DNA of 64,000 bases from Halorubrum depositum (GTDB lineage Archaea; Halobacteriota; Halobacteria; Halobacteriales; Haloferacaceae): contig NZ_VCNM01000001.1 of NCBI RefSeq assembly GCF_007671725.1, positions 682,001-746,000 of the forward strand. Direction: 5' to 3'. Below, in pieces: positions 7,448-14,114 of the stretch. Within the stretch, counting starts at the first letter, position 1, and each line of letters opens with the position of its first letter. Under the pieces are notes generated by a model. The model had not been told where the DNA came from. It did not search any database and saw nothing but the letters and a program-made list of their open reading frames with translations. Made by a program: the position numbers and the translations under genes.

Positions 7448-7803
7448 ACCGGAGAGAGTGCTATCTTCCTCCCGTTCTTCACGTCGTTATCGAGGTGAAC
7501 GTGGTTGTGCTGAGTCTCGTGCTTCTTCCCATCCTCTCGAAGCTCCACGTAGTCAGCGTCGGTTACTGTCCCGGTGTCGTATTCCATCGTGAAGGCTTCC
7601 CTCTCTCGAATCCACGAGAGTCCAGCTCCAGTATCCCACAGGTAGAACAGTCCTTCCTCGATTCGGTCGTCGGGAGCCTCTGGTTCTTCGCTTAGGTGGA
7701 GAGCTGTCTCACCTACTCCGTCGATGAGTTTGACCTCCCATTCGTCGTATGCGTTCTTCCAAGTTCGGTACAGCACGTAGTCCGGTATCTCGTGGTAGTC
7801 CAT
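7444..7803 (-). CDS. hypothetical protein (119 aa)
   Basis: Reads MDYHEIPDYVLYRTWKNAYD, with a beta-rich middle and a basic end (HLDNDVKNGRKIALSPV). Aromatic-rich and acidic, likely a small globular protein. It starts 2 bases after the preceding miniprotein gene. No family recognised. Confidence 0.65.
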   Translation of the reverse strand: MDYHEIPDYVLYRTWKNAYDEWEVKLIDGVGETALHLSEEPEAPDDRIEEGLFYLWDTGAGLSWIREREAFTMEYDTGTVTDADYVELREDGKKHETQHNHVHLDNDVKNGRKIALSPV

Positions 7804-7805
7804 TT

Positions 7806-7907
7806 TTAGAACCTCAGGTATCCTTTGCGTCGGTCGGCTCGTTCAGTTCGTTCGAGATCGCAATACCAGCAGTTACAGTCGGGGTTGAAGGAATGTGGTT
7901 TCTTCAT
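7806..7907 (-). CDS. tiny Cys-rich protein (33 aa)
   Basis: ATG 7907 to TAA 7806. CNCWYC in the middle could bind zinc. The rest is Arg/Lys-rich (RTERADRRKGYLRF). It sits immediately ahead of the next gene (2-base gap), which supports coupling. Confidence 0.5.
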   Translation of the reverse strand: MKKPHSFNPDCNCWYCDLERTERADRRKGYLRF

Positions 7908-7977
7908 TTGGGGTTACTCGCATCGAGCCGTTGTCCCCGAAAAAGCTCCTCACTCTCAAAGACAACGTTTGAGTATT

Positions 7978-7986
7978 AAGTCTTTG
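7978..7986 (-). promoter_or_regulatory. TAAAGACT-type box
   Basis: Minus-strand AAAGACTTAATAC between the 119-aa gene ending at 7991 and the gene starting at 7907. An inverted repeat CGTTGTC/GACAACG lies just downstream. One of the recurring viral boxes. Confidence 0.4.
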
Positions 7987-7990
7987 TTGT

Positions 7991-8350
7991 TTACATCCAA
8001 GCTCCGGTATAGGCCGCTCCTCGACCTTGCCGAATCTTTTGCTGGCGTTCCTTACGTCGCCTCTCCTGCTGTTGGAGACTCTTGAGCTTCTTCCCGGTTC
8101 CTCGGTAGACCGAGACGATATACTCGTCCTTCGGGTCGATGACTACCGTGATGAGCTGGCCGCTCCACCGAGTCTCCAGCAAGACGTTACCGGAGTGGCC
8201 GAGGTGTGCCTCACCACTCTCAATCGCTTGATCAATCGCACTCATCGGAATCCGTCGTTCGCGCCGCCGGTTCCCACCGTGGGAAAGAGGGTCGTATTCG
8301 TAACTCGAAGCGTCTCGGCTGAAGATCGGTGTCTCGTTCATAGTTGTCAC
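7991..8350 (-). CDS. hypothetical protein, DUF4258-like look (119 aa)
   Basis: Middle part SAIDQAIESGEAHLGHSGN followed by LITVVIDPKDEYIVSVYRG resembles the beta-sheet core of DUF4258/BrnT-type small nucleases. The catalytic residues cannot be confirmed. The tail is very basic and coiled (QQQERRRKERQQKIRQGRG). Start could be the ATG at 8350 or at 8341. Confidence 0.55.
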   Translation of the reverse strand: MTTMNETPIFSRDASSYEYDPLSHGGNRRRERRIPMSAIDQAIESGEAHLGHSGNVLLETRWSGQLITVVIDPKDEYIVSVYRGTGKKLKSLQQQERRRKERQQKIRQGRGAAYTGAWM

Positions 8351-8685
8351 TCGCTGTCGTGGTATTCGGAGTATCGCCGCCGGTACTTCTCCGCAATCTT
8401 CTGTCGCTCGATCTCGTCGTCACTTAGGCCGGAGCCTTCGTATTCTTCAGGCTCCGACTTCGGTTCGTGGTGGGGATGAATCTCACTCGGGTCGGGAGTC
8501 CATCCCATAAACTCCGCCAGCTCCTCACCTTCCAGAAGCTCTCCCTCGCGTTTTTCCTCAACTACCGCTCCGAAGGCTCGATGCCTCTGGTCGATCTTGA
8601 GGTCAGCTCGGTGGCTCCATTGGTTTTGCTTCTCGCTGTCGGACTGTGTTACAGTCCCGAGTCTTGGCGAAAACATCGGTGTCAC
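8347..8685 (-). CDS. hypothetical protein with structured leader (112 aa)
   Basis: Starts GTGACACCGATG like the 7054-7353 gene, after leader element B. The product is hydrophilic with PDPSEIHPHHEPKSEPEEYE and a basic acidic tail (IAEKYRRRYSEYHDSE). It may be largely disordered. The end overlaps the next start by 4 bases. Confidence 0.6.
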   Translation of the reverse strand: MTPMFSPRLGTVTQSDSEKQNQWSHRADLKIDQRHRAFGAVVEEKREGELLEGEELAEFMGWTPDPSEIHPHHEPKSEPEEYEGSGLSDDEIERQKIAEKYRRRYSEYHDSE

Positions 8686-8687
8686 TC

Positions 8688-8749
8688 TCGATAGCTTACG
8701 CTATCGAAGGCCCTTCCGGGGAGTCGAACCCCGGTGTCGCCACTAAGGG
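8688..8749 (-). ncRNA. mini-tRNA-like leader element B
   Basis: Minus strand: CCCTT, linker AGTGGCGACA, CCGGGG, loop TTCGACT, CCCCGG, AAGGG, then hairpin TCGATAGC-GTAA-GCTATCGA ending two bases before the GTG at 8685. Compared with element A, the linker core AGTGGCG, the T-loop and GTGACACCGATG are unchanged, while all three helices change on both strands. That pattern shows selection on RNA structure. It resembles a tRNA cut down to acceptor and T arms with a D-loop surrogate. Confidence 0.6.
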
Positions 8750-8766
8750 TTAATAAAGCGCCTTTG

Positions 8767-8775
8767 AGTCTTTAC
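8767..8775 (-). promoter_or_regulatory. TAAAGACT box upstream of element B
   Basis: Minus-strand GTAAAGACTCAAAGG, just after the 298-aa gene. Element B starts about 20-25 bases downstream, mirroring the arrangement at element A. Confidence 0.45.
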
Positions 8776-8778
8776 GCC

Positions 8779-9675
8779 TTACTCGGAGTTTTCGAGCAAC
8801 TGCTGGAGCAGAGCGTCCTTCTCCCGCTGGCTCATCTCACTCACGTCGGGAACCTCCGGCTCGGGAAGCTCAACGTGTTCCTCGTAGTCTTCCCAGTTGA
8901 GACTGATCTGGTTCTCCACGATGTGCTGGAGCAGAGCCTTCCCGTACTTGTTCCCGATACCCTTCACTTCCGTAGGGTCGAACAGGTCGCGGGGAAGCCC
9001 AAGACCTTCCTCGGTGTCACTACCGCCGTCGCTGTCGCTGTTGTTCTTACCACTCGATGCGTTCTCATCGACTTCGATCTCTCCGAAGTAGTCACTCAGC
9101 AGGGTTTCGAGGCGGGCCTTTGCCTCCTCGTAGGTCGGAACCGAACCAACCTCGAAGCCGTCCGTAGCCTCTTGCCGACCCTTACTTGCCACTACCGGAA
9201 CCACGGGTTCCCCGTCGCTGTTGATGGGAACCATCACGGTGTCGCTTGCCTCGATGATCTCCTGCGAGAGCAGTAGCTCACGCTGGAGTTCATCAACTTC
9301 CGCGAGAGGCTTCACACCGAACCCGCCGTTTTCCTCCTCTAAGGAGGCGTACTTGCCACTAAAGGCGTTGTAGTCGTTGGCGGTGTAATCGGTGGCCTTC
9401 CAGAAGGCCCGACCGATAGAGCCGTCGCTATCGTTAGCTTCGCACGGCTCCACGATGTGAACCTCACGGGGCGCTTCGCACCACTTAGCGATTTCCGACT
9501 CGCCGCCCTTCTTCACAGATGCCTCTCCGAACGCCTTACGAACCTCGTGAGCGAGGCTCATAATGGAGTGGTCGTCCTTCTGGAGAAGGTCGTAGAGGTC
9601 GCTAACGTGGTTAGCGCCGATCTTGCTCACCGTGTTCTCAACGAAGTCGCCGTCGCTGTTGACTTTCACAGACAT
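8779..9675 (-). CDS. hypothetical acidic protein (298 aa)
   Basis: First and largest gene at the upstream end of the early train. It is acidic, with a Ser/Asp-rich linker near residues 205-222 and a C-terminal stretch VKGIGNKYGKALLQHIVEN that resembles a helix-hairpin-helix DNA contact. The end is helical (MSQREKDALLQQLLENSE). The start ATG at 9675 lies 10 bases after a GTGACACC element. No family recognised; a DNA-binding replication or recombination role is only a guess. Confidence 0.65.
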   Translation of the reverse strand: MSVKVNSDGDFVENTVSKIGANHVSDLYDLLQKDDHSIMSLAHEVRKAFGEASVKKGGESEIAKWCEAPREVHIVEPCEANDSDGSIGRAFWKATDYTANDYNAFSGKYASLEEENGGFGVKPLAEVDELQRELLLSQEIIEASDTVMVPINSDGEPVVPVVASKGRQEATDGFEVGSVPTYEEAKARLETLLSDYFGEIEVDENASSGKNNSDSDGGSDTEEGLGLPRDLFDPTEVKGIGNKYGKALLQHIVENQISLNWEDYEEHVELPEPEVPDVSEMSQREKDALLQQLLENSE

Positions 9676-9684
9676 AGTTCGTTG

Positions 9685-9719
9685 GGTGTCACTTACGGCT
9701 TATTGGGCGAGGGAAGCCG
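9685..9719 (-). promoter_or_regulatory. hairpin plus GTGACACC leader (partial third copy)
   Basis: Minus strand: stem CGGCTT/AAGCCG with a 12-base loop, then TAAGTGACACC. The ATG at 9675 follows after 9 bases. It matches the last part of elements A and B (hairpin directly before GTGACACC) but has no T-arm-like hairpin. Confidence 0.4.
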
Positions 9720-9735
9720 CGAGAAAACCTCAATC

Positions 9736-9836
9736 CGGCTTGAGAAGTCACTTAGTGACTTACTCAAGTCCGTTGGTTGCTTAGCAACGGGGATTATCCC
9801 CGTTAAGCCTCATTCCCCGTCAATTCGGGGTTGGCT
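9736..9836. repeat. array of four hairpins, three with TTA loops
   Basis: Hairpin 1 (9736-9772): CTTGAG+AAGTCAC around TTA, 13 bp with one bulged A, plus a flanking CGG/CCG. Hairpin 2 (9776-9788): GTTGC-TTA-GCAAC. Hairpin 3 (9786-9804): AACGGGGA-TTA-TCCCCGTT. Hairpin 4 (9806-9836): AGCC and CCCCG stems around TCAATT. The first three share the same three-base loop but not their stems. Hairpins 2 and 3 overlap by three bases, so they cannot both form fully. Confidence 0.6.
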
Positions 9837-9988
9837 GTCGCTGGAACCTTTACGTCTATCCTTCCCCGCCCCTTACGGGACGGGCCGAACATACGAACGA
9901 GCGTTTTAAGCGTGACACTCACCCCTCAAAGCCGACTGCTATACGCTACGCTATGTGATCTGCTCACTATGCGGAGTTTCAAGTCTCA

Positions 9989-9996
9989 AAGAGTCT
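9989..9996 (-). promoter_or_regulatory. possible TAAAGACT-type box
   Basis: Minus-strand GAAAGACTCTTTGAG about 315 bases upstream of the 298-aa gene. It has the AAAGACTC core in the coding orientation but lacks the leading T. It could start a long leader through the hairpin array. Confidence 0.3.
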
Positions 9997-10092
9997 TTCG
10001 CCGTTAATCGGCTATGAGCATTTGCTCTTGACTACTACGTTCGTCTCCCTACGAACCTGTTTGTGGCATAGACTTTCAGTCCAAAGGCTAAG

Positions 10093-10112
10093 CGCCTTTT
10101 TTGCTAACCGCT
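10093..10112 (+). terminator. small hairpin followed by a T run
   Basis: AGGC-TAAGC-GCCT followed by TTTTTT on the plus strand. The stem is short (4 bp), so this is a weak terminator candidate for a plus-strand transcript in the non-coding region. Confidence 0.35.
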
Positions 10113-10560
10113 AACCGAAAGATGGGCGGGATTCACGTTTCCATACCCCACTAAGGGGGCGGTTCGACAGTTACGAGCGTTAACGCTACGTAATGCCTGT
10201 TTTCGTCACTCTTTGCCCTAAGGGTCGCTCTTTGTCCGGGCCATACTACCCCTATCACCTGAAATTACACACCGGGCCGCTAAGGTTTCCAGCAAGATCG
10301 AGAGTTTCACCTTTCCCCGTCCGTGGGGCCGGGCCGGTTTCGGACTCACATACGGGCCACCGGAACGCGGTTCCCCGCCCCGCGTTCGGCCCTTCAAGTC
10401 CTACCTTCGACGTATCACCACGGGGGCCGTTTGGGGCCGCGCTATGCTACCTTTGAGGTTATCGCCGGACTCACGCGGTGGCCCCCGTTTGACGTTTCGG
10501 GGCGGGGGCGGGACTCACACCGACAGGGTGTTACGTCCCGGCCCGCCCCACGTTCCTACC

Positions 10561-10608
10561 CCGTCCCGAGCGTTCGGGACGGTTCCGTTCCCCCGTACTT
10601 GGTACGGG
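10561..10608. repeat. two strong hairpins
   Basis: CCGTCCCGA-GCGT-TCGGGACGG (10561-10582, 9 bp) and CCCGTAC-TTG-GTACGGG (10592-10608, 7 bp). The first has the same CGA-GCGT-TCG crown as the hairpin at 10869-10886. Confidence 0.6.
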
Positions 10609-10868
10609 CCTATGTCTCTTTAAATCCGGTTTCCACACCGGAATACCCCCGTTGGGGCGAAGTGAACACCGACTTACCTAACCGTCTATATCTCTCCTAC
10701 CTGATTAATTGTCTCTCGGGCCGTCTTAGTCGTCTCTCCTACTGATTCAACAGGTGTGTGTCGGGCCTACATTCCGTGATCGGGCCGTTTCGGCCGTGGT
10801 TCCGTCCCGCCCCGTCCGGCCCGACAGGGGCCAAACGAGGGAAACCTACCCACGGGCCTACTTACCCG

Positions 10869-10886
10869 CCCCCGAGCGTTCGGGGG
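10869..10886. repeat. hairpin with GCGT loop
   Basis: CCCCCGA-GCGT-TCGGGGG, 7 bp. Crown and loop are the same as at 10561-10582 while the outer pairs differ. Confidence 0.6.
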
Positions 10887-11046
10887 GAACGTGGTAGTAG
10901 TTCCGTCGAAGGGTGGCAACGTGCTAACGAAACCGTCCAACGGGGGACGCATATGGCAACGCCCCCGAAAACGACGATTTAAGGCCGTTTTCCGGCGGTT
11001 CCGGGCCTTTATAGCCGGGAGTGTGTCCCCGGCCCCGGTATCAGGG

Positions 11047-11083
11047 GGCCACCGCCCCGGTTAACATCAAACCGGGGCGGGCC
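11047..11083. repeat. 11-bp perfect hairpin
   Basis: CCGCCCCGGTT-AACATCA-AACCGGGGCGG (11052-11080), with GGC/GCC flanks that could extend it. It marks the border between the GC-rich hairpin zone and the AT-rich island. Confidence 0.65.
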
Positions 11084-11099
11084 GCTTTCACCAAGCGAC

Positions 11100-11290
11100 A
11101 TCTATACCAAGCATCCGGGGGGTATATATAATTAGCGGAGGTAGAATCATTACATACTATTAATCCGGTAGAAACAGGAGAGACAAGCCGAGAGACGGGC
11201 ATATAGTATAACCTACATACTGAAAAGAAGCGGCAAATACTGTAAGTTGACAGCATACAGTAGTAGATTACTATATAAATAAAAAACTAT
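11100..11290. other. AT-rich island, possible unwinding region
   Basis: About 190 bases that are far more AT-rich than anything around them, with TATATATAATTAG, TACATACTATTAA and ACTATATAAATAAAAAAC. It lies between a strong hairpin and a G-rich repeat tract. This layout would suit a replication origin, but no initiator gene or origin box is visible. Confidence 0.4.
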
Positions 11291-11318
11291 GAGAGTGTCA
11301 AACGCGGAGGATACAAGC

Positions 11319-11330
11319 CTCGATGCGGGG
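11319..11330 (+). repeat. partial copy of dispersed CTCGATGCGG repeat
   Basis: CTCGATGCGGGG, sharing its first ten bases with the intergenic copies at 12825, 14323 and 48714. Confidence 0.35.
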
Positions 11331-11389
11331 AAATACGGGTAAATCAATACCGGCAAAGAGAATTAATAACTGAAGTCCCAAAAGCGCCG

Positions 11390-11760
11390 AAACACCCACG
11401 GACGGACGGGAGACGGGCCACAACGTACAAACAGGGGAAACGCGGGAGACGGACGGGGGCCGGGACGGACGGGAGAGACGCGCGGGACGGACGGACATAG
11501 GAGAGACGGACGCATAACGGCCCGTACTTGCCAAACGCGGCGTTTTCAGGTGGCCCGAGAGTCGGGATAACGGCCCGTATGGACGGACACACCGGCCCGA
11601 GAGACGGGAGAGACGGCCCGCGCGGGCCGGGAGACGGGCCGACAGGGGGCCGGGCCGGTGTGATCGAGAGAGACGGGACGGGCCGGGACGGGCCACCGGG
11701 CCACCGACAGGGGCCACCGACAGGGACGGACGGGCCGGGCCACCACCGGAGACGAACGAG
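11390..11760. repeat. G-rich GACGG/GGGCC short-repeat tract
   Basis: Imperfect short repeats of GGACGG, GAGAGACGG and CGGGCC dominate the plus strand. At 11675-11692 there are four GGG runs separated by two-base loops, a canonical G-quadruplex pattern. Frames on both strands yield only low-complexity peptides. Confidence 0.55.
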
Positions 11761-11891
11761 CAGGCACAGGTACGCGCGTAGGGCCAACGATAACGTCCAG
11801 ATCACCGGGTACAAGCCCCAACAAGCGGGCCACCCACCGGGACGGTTAGAACATTAAGGCACATTCCGCACACGCAGTTTAGTAAGTCCCT

Positions 11892-11932
11892 CTCAGAATT
11901 TTCAGCTCTGAGGTCAGAAAAATCGGTTTTTC
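11892..11932 (-). terminator. twin hairpin after the HalOD1 gene
   Basis: GAAAAA-TCGG-TTTTTC (11917-11932) overlaps the stop codon of the HalOD1 gene. CTCAGA/TCTGAG (11892-11912) follows it. Stems with A/T runs directly at the gene's end suggest transcription termination on the minus strand. Confidence 0.45.
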
Positions 11933-12497
11933 AGAGGACTGGTGGGACGGTGGAGACGACCTCGTTGGCGAGATTGACGAGGGTAGGGGCGGCTCCGAAG
12001 AACAGGGGTTCTCCTTTCTTGGGGGAGAACCCATCTGTTCCGCCGCCCTCTGGACGACTCTCGCGTGTACGGCCTCCATCTGGACGGGCTATGCGGGTAT
12101 GCTCGGGGAGTTCCAGCTCGGTTTTCTCTGGAGTGATGTTCTTCATCGAGTGGGGAGTGACCATCTCGCCTCTCTCGTGTTTTGCGAGGTCGCCATAGAC
12201 GGCGATCTTCCCGCACGAACAACAGAATATCTTGTAGTCGCCGTAGTGGAAGGCAATGCCGATGCTGTTCTCGTCGTGGTCGGCGTTTCGGTCGGGGAGC
12301 TGATCGAGCCAATCTGGGTCGATGCAGTCCTCCAGATGGAGGGGAGTCGCTACGGGGTCTACGTCGAGTAGAGTTGCGAGTTCTTGTATGACTGATACTG
12401 AGAGTGAACCCGGCCCTCTCGAATCGTGCGCTCCCCGGCTTAGCAGATCATGTTCCTCATCGACCGCAACATGGTGACTGTGAACCGGGTCAGGCAT
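11931..12497 (-). CDS. HalOD1-domain protein (188 aa)
   Basis: Residues about 30-105 match the halobacterial output domain 1 pattern: SVSVIQELATLLDVDP, then LHLEDCIDPDWLDQLPD, then FHYGDYKIFCCSCGKIAVYG. HalOD1 is a small domain found at the end of haloarchaeal signalling and regulator proteins; its exact activity is not established. The last 80 residues are low-complexity. The gene is divergent from the late operon and alone in orientation, a place where viral regulators often lie, so a switch role is inferred. A possible TATA element (TCTTAAT, about 12517-12523) would give a leaderless transcript. Confidence 0.65.
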   Translation of the reverse strand: MPDPVHSHHVAVDEEHDLLSRGAHDSRGPGSLSVSVIQELATLLDVDPVATPLHLEDCIDPDWLDQLPDRNADHDENSIGIAFHYGDYKIFCCSCGKIAVYGDLAKHERGEMVTPHSMKNITPEKTELELPEHTRIARPDGGRTRESRPEGGGTDGFSPKKGEPLFFGAAPTLVNLANEVVSTVPPVL

Positions 12498-12643
12498 ACT
12501 TGTTTAGGAGACAATCGGCGTATTAAGACTTATCGCTGTCACTTCTTCTTAGGATGCTATTCAGACGCATAGATTTTCAGGGGAGATACTGTCCGATTAT
12601 CCCATAAGGCGATTGACGGGAAGTATTTGAACACCACCCATCC

Positions 12644-12668
12644 TATATAAACCCTTTACCATTAATAG
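12644..12668 (+). promoter_or_regulatory. late promoter, copy 1
   Basis: TATATAAACCC followed by TTTACCATTAATAG. The same 25 bases recur without a mismatch at 32502-32526. TATATAAA is a good haloarchaeal TATA box; transcription would begin near 12670 and drive the terminase-to-tail operon. Confidence 0.7.
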
Positions 12669-12670
12669 GA

Positions 12671-12857
12671 GTGTAGGAGCGAAGCGACGAAGACGACCTC
12701 CTACTACTGGCTTTCTTCTCTGGATTCCTGAGCTGGTGACTCAGGTGTTCTTCTCTCTGGTTCTGTTTTCTGTCGGTTTAGCTCGGGTGTTCTACTTTTC
12801 TAACCCGAGTTTTAGAGAAAACGACTCGATGCGGTGAATCACTTTTAGTAACTCACA
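12671..12857 (+). promoter_or_regulatory. late mRNA leader with three hairpins
   Basis: About 190 untranslated bases between the promoter and the first late gene. Hairpins: GTAGGAG/CTCCTAC (12673-12704), CCTGAG/CTCAGG (12727-12745), CTCGGGT/ACCCGAG (12782-12809, followed by TTTTAG). The third could be an attenuator. Long leaders are unusual in haloarchaea, where many transcripts are leaderless. Confidence 0.5.
12825..12840 (+). repeat. dispersed repeat CTCGATGCGGTGAATC, copy 1
   Basis: CTCGATGCGGTGAATC, 18 bases before the small-terminase ATG. Exact copy at 48714-48729; near copies at 14323-14338 (one change) and 39782-39797 (CTCGATGAAGTGAATC, two changes). All lie between genes. Role unknown. 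Confidence 0.55.
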
Positions 12858-13637
12858 ATGGCTCAGGCAGAAGTAACAGGCTACACGGTACAAGAACTCG
12901 CGGAGCTACGCCACGAGTATCTTCAGACGCCGAAGGCCGAGAAGGGGATTTCCTTCGATACTGCTTACTGCCTTACACGAATCGGGAAACAGCCCGAGGA
13001 CTACGACGGGCCAACACGATATTGCAGTAATCGAGTAGCCCGCCTCGATGATGGTGGGCACGCTCATTCGTGCCGATTTCACGGCGCGAACCAGAACGCG
13101 GACGGCAACAACGACAATCTCGAACTACTCGCGGCACTCAAACACGGAATGTACGCTACTGACGAACACTTGAAAGAGGTCTTTGACGAAGACGATCAGA
13201 AGCTCTACGACTTCATCATGTCGTGGGCGGACGCCTACGGCTGGCCGTCTAAGGACGAAGACCCCGCCCGGTACGATCTGCTCGAACAGGCGGCGCTCGG
13301 GCGCGTTCGCGTAGCCCGCTCGTCCAAATACATCCTCGACGAGGGCGAGATGGACAGGCAGGAAGTGTACGATGAGAACGGAAACCTTCGCGTTATCACG
13401 GATGCTCACGGTCTGAGCGAAGACCTCCGGCTCAAGCAGAAGCTCATTCTCGATATAATGAAGGAGCTTGGGCTGACCCCGAAGGAGGCGTCCAAGATGA
13501 ACACGGACGAGAAGACCGCGAGCGCGACGGAACAGCTCGCCGCTGTCGCGGCGGAGGCTGTTCTCGGTGGGGGTGAAGACGGTGAGGAGCCGTCGTTCGA
13601 CCCCGACGACGACATATTCGAGGACGAAGATGGCTGA
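12858..13637 (+). CDS. terminase small subunit (259 aa)
   Basis: First gene of the late operon, at the usual place for TerS, which recognises viral DNA and hands it to the large subunit. The part LAALKHGMYATDEH resembles the KHGxY motif seen in many haloviral and phage small terminases, and a Cys/His patch (RYCSNRVARL...HSCRFHG) precedes it. The tail is very acidic (DPDDDIFEDEDG). Identity rests on motif and position. Confidence 0.75.
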   Translation: MAQAEVTGYTVQELAELRHEYLQTPKAEKGISFDTAYCLTRIGKQPEDYDGPTRYCSNRVARLDDGGHAHSCRFHGANQNADGNNDNLELLAALKHGMYATDEHLKEVFDEDDQKLYDFIMSWADAYGWPSKDEDPARYDLLEQAALGRVRVARSSKYILDEGEMDRQEVYDENGNLRVITDAHGLSEDLRLKQKLILDIMKELGLTPKEASKMNTDEKTASATEQLAAVAAEAVLGGGEDGEEPSFDPDDDIFEDEDG

Positions 13638-13893
13638 ACTTGAACGCTTCTCCCGCGACTACGATCTCGTGCTGGATGCCGAGGTTCAGACGTGGCAGGA
13701 GAAGCAGGCGCATATGGACGTTGACCTGTACGAAGACCTCGCTCTCTACTTCGGAGAGCCGATCATCGGGATGGTCGGGGGCGTGAACTACCATTTCCGG
13801 CCCTCAAAGCAGGTTCTCAGCTATCAATGCGCGGTTCCCCGGAAGTACCGGGGTCGGAGGGTGAGCGGAGACACCCTTCTGGTGCGGCGGTGA
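13630..13893 (+). CDS. hypothetical protein (87 aa)
   Basis: ATG at 13630 lies inside the end of the small terminase gene (8-base overlap). The longer frame upstream is shadow. It reads MAELERFSRDYDLVLDAEVQ and ends with a basic patch (RKYRGRRVSGDTLLVRR). Possibly a packaging accessory by position only. Confidence 0.65.
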   Translation: MAELERFSRDYDLVLDAEVQTWQEKQAHMDVDLYEDLALYFGEPIIGMVGGVNYHFRPSKQVLSYQCAVPRKYRGRRVSGDTLLVRR

Positions 13894-13900
13894 ATCAACT

Positions 13901-14032
13901 ATGAATTGCTATAATTGCGGTTATCACGCCCCTGACGGCGGGAATTGCCCCACCTGCGGCGTTCTTCTTGGGGATTTCCGCATCGAGGGGCAGGTACGAT
14001 ACGATGGACAAGCAGGAAACATCCGAGTATAG
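13901..14032 (+). CDS. zinc-ribbon miniprotein (43 aa)
   Basis: ATG 13901 to TAG 14030-14032. CYNCGYHAPDGGNCPTC is a complete CxxC...CxxC zinc ribbon, followed by a short beta tail. Its end overlaps the next small gene. Confidence 0.65.
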   Translation: MNCYNCGYHAPDGGNCPTCGVLLGDFRIEGQVRYDGQAGNIRV

Positions 14033-14111
14033 CGTCTCTGAGGACGGCAAGCTCGTCCGAGAGGAGACTGAGGAAGCGAATTTCGAGGAAAATCTGACTT
14101 TCGAGGACTGA
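14004..14111 (+). CDS. small acidic protein (35 aa)
   Basis: ATG 14004 to TGA 14109-14111. Glu-rich (VREETEEANFEENLTFED). It overlaps the zinc-ribbon gene by 29 bases in another frame; the TGA is 3 bases before the next start. Weakly supported. Confidence 0.4.
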   Translation: MDKQETSEYSVSEDGKLVREETEEANFEENLTFED

Positions 14112-14114
14112 CCC

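Larger units (their letters stand above)
9676..11930. other. 2.2-kb hairpin-rich non-coding region
   Basis: No reading frame here looks like a protein: the long frames translate to Pro/Arg/Ser-rich repeats driven by GGCC and GACGG composition. Instead the DNA holds many perfect inverted repeats with short loops, an AT-rich island at 11100-11290 and a G-rich repeat tract after it. It separates the minus-strand early genes from the HalOD1 gene and the late module. It could be a replication origin, a structured non-coding RNA or both. Nothing here matches haloarchaeal origin boxes that I can recognise. Confidence 0.55.

Noticed and set aside
7356..8749. Annotating the two leader elements as tRNA genes
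   Set aside because: They have no anticodon arm and only an acceptor-like 5-bp stem, so they cannot decode.
10193..11857. Several open frames of 70-156 codons on both strands in the non-coding region
   Set aside because: They translate to Pro/Arg/Ser/Gly-rich low-complexity chains that follow from GGCC and GACGG repeats, overlap each other, and lack the acidic composition of haloviral proteins.
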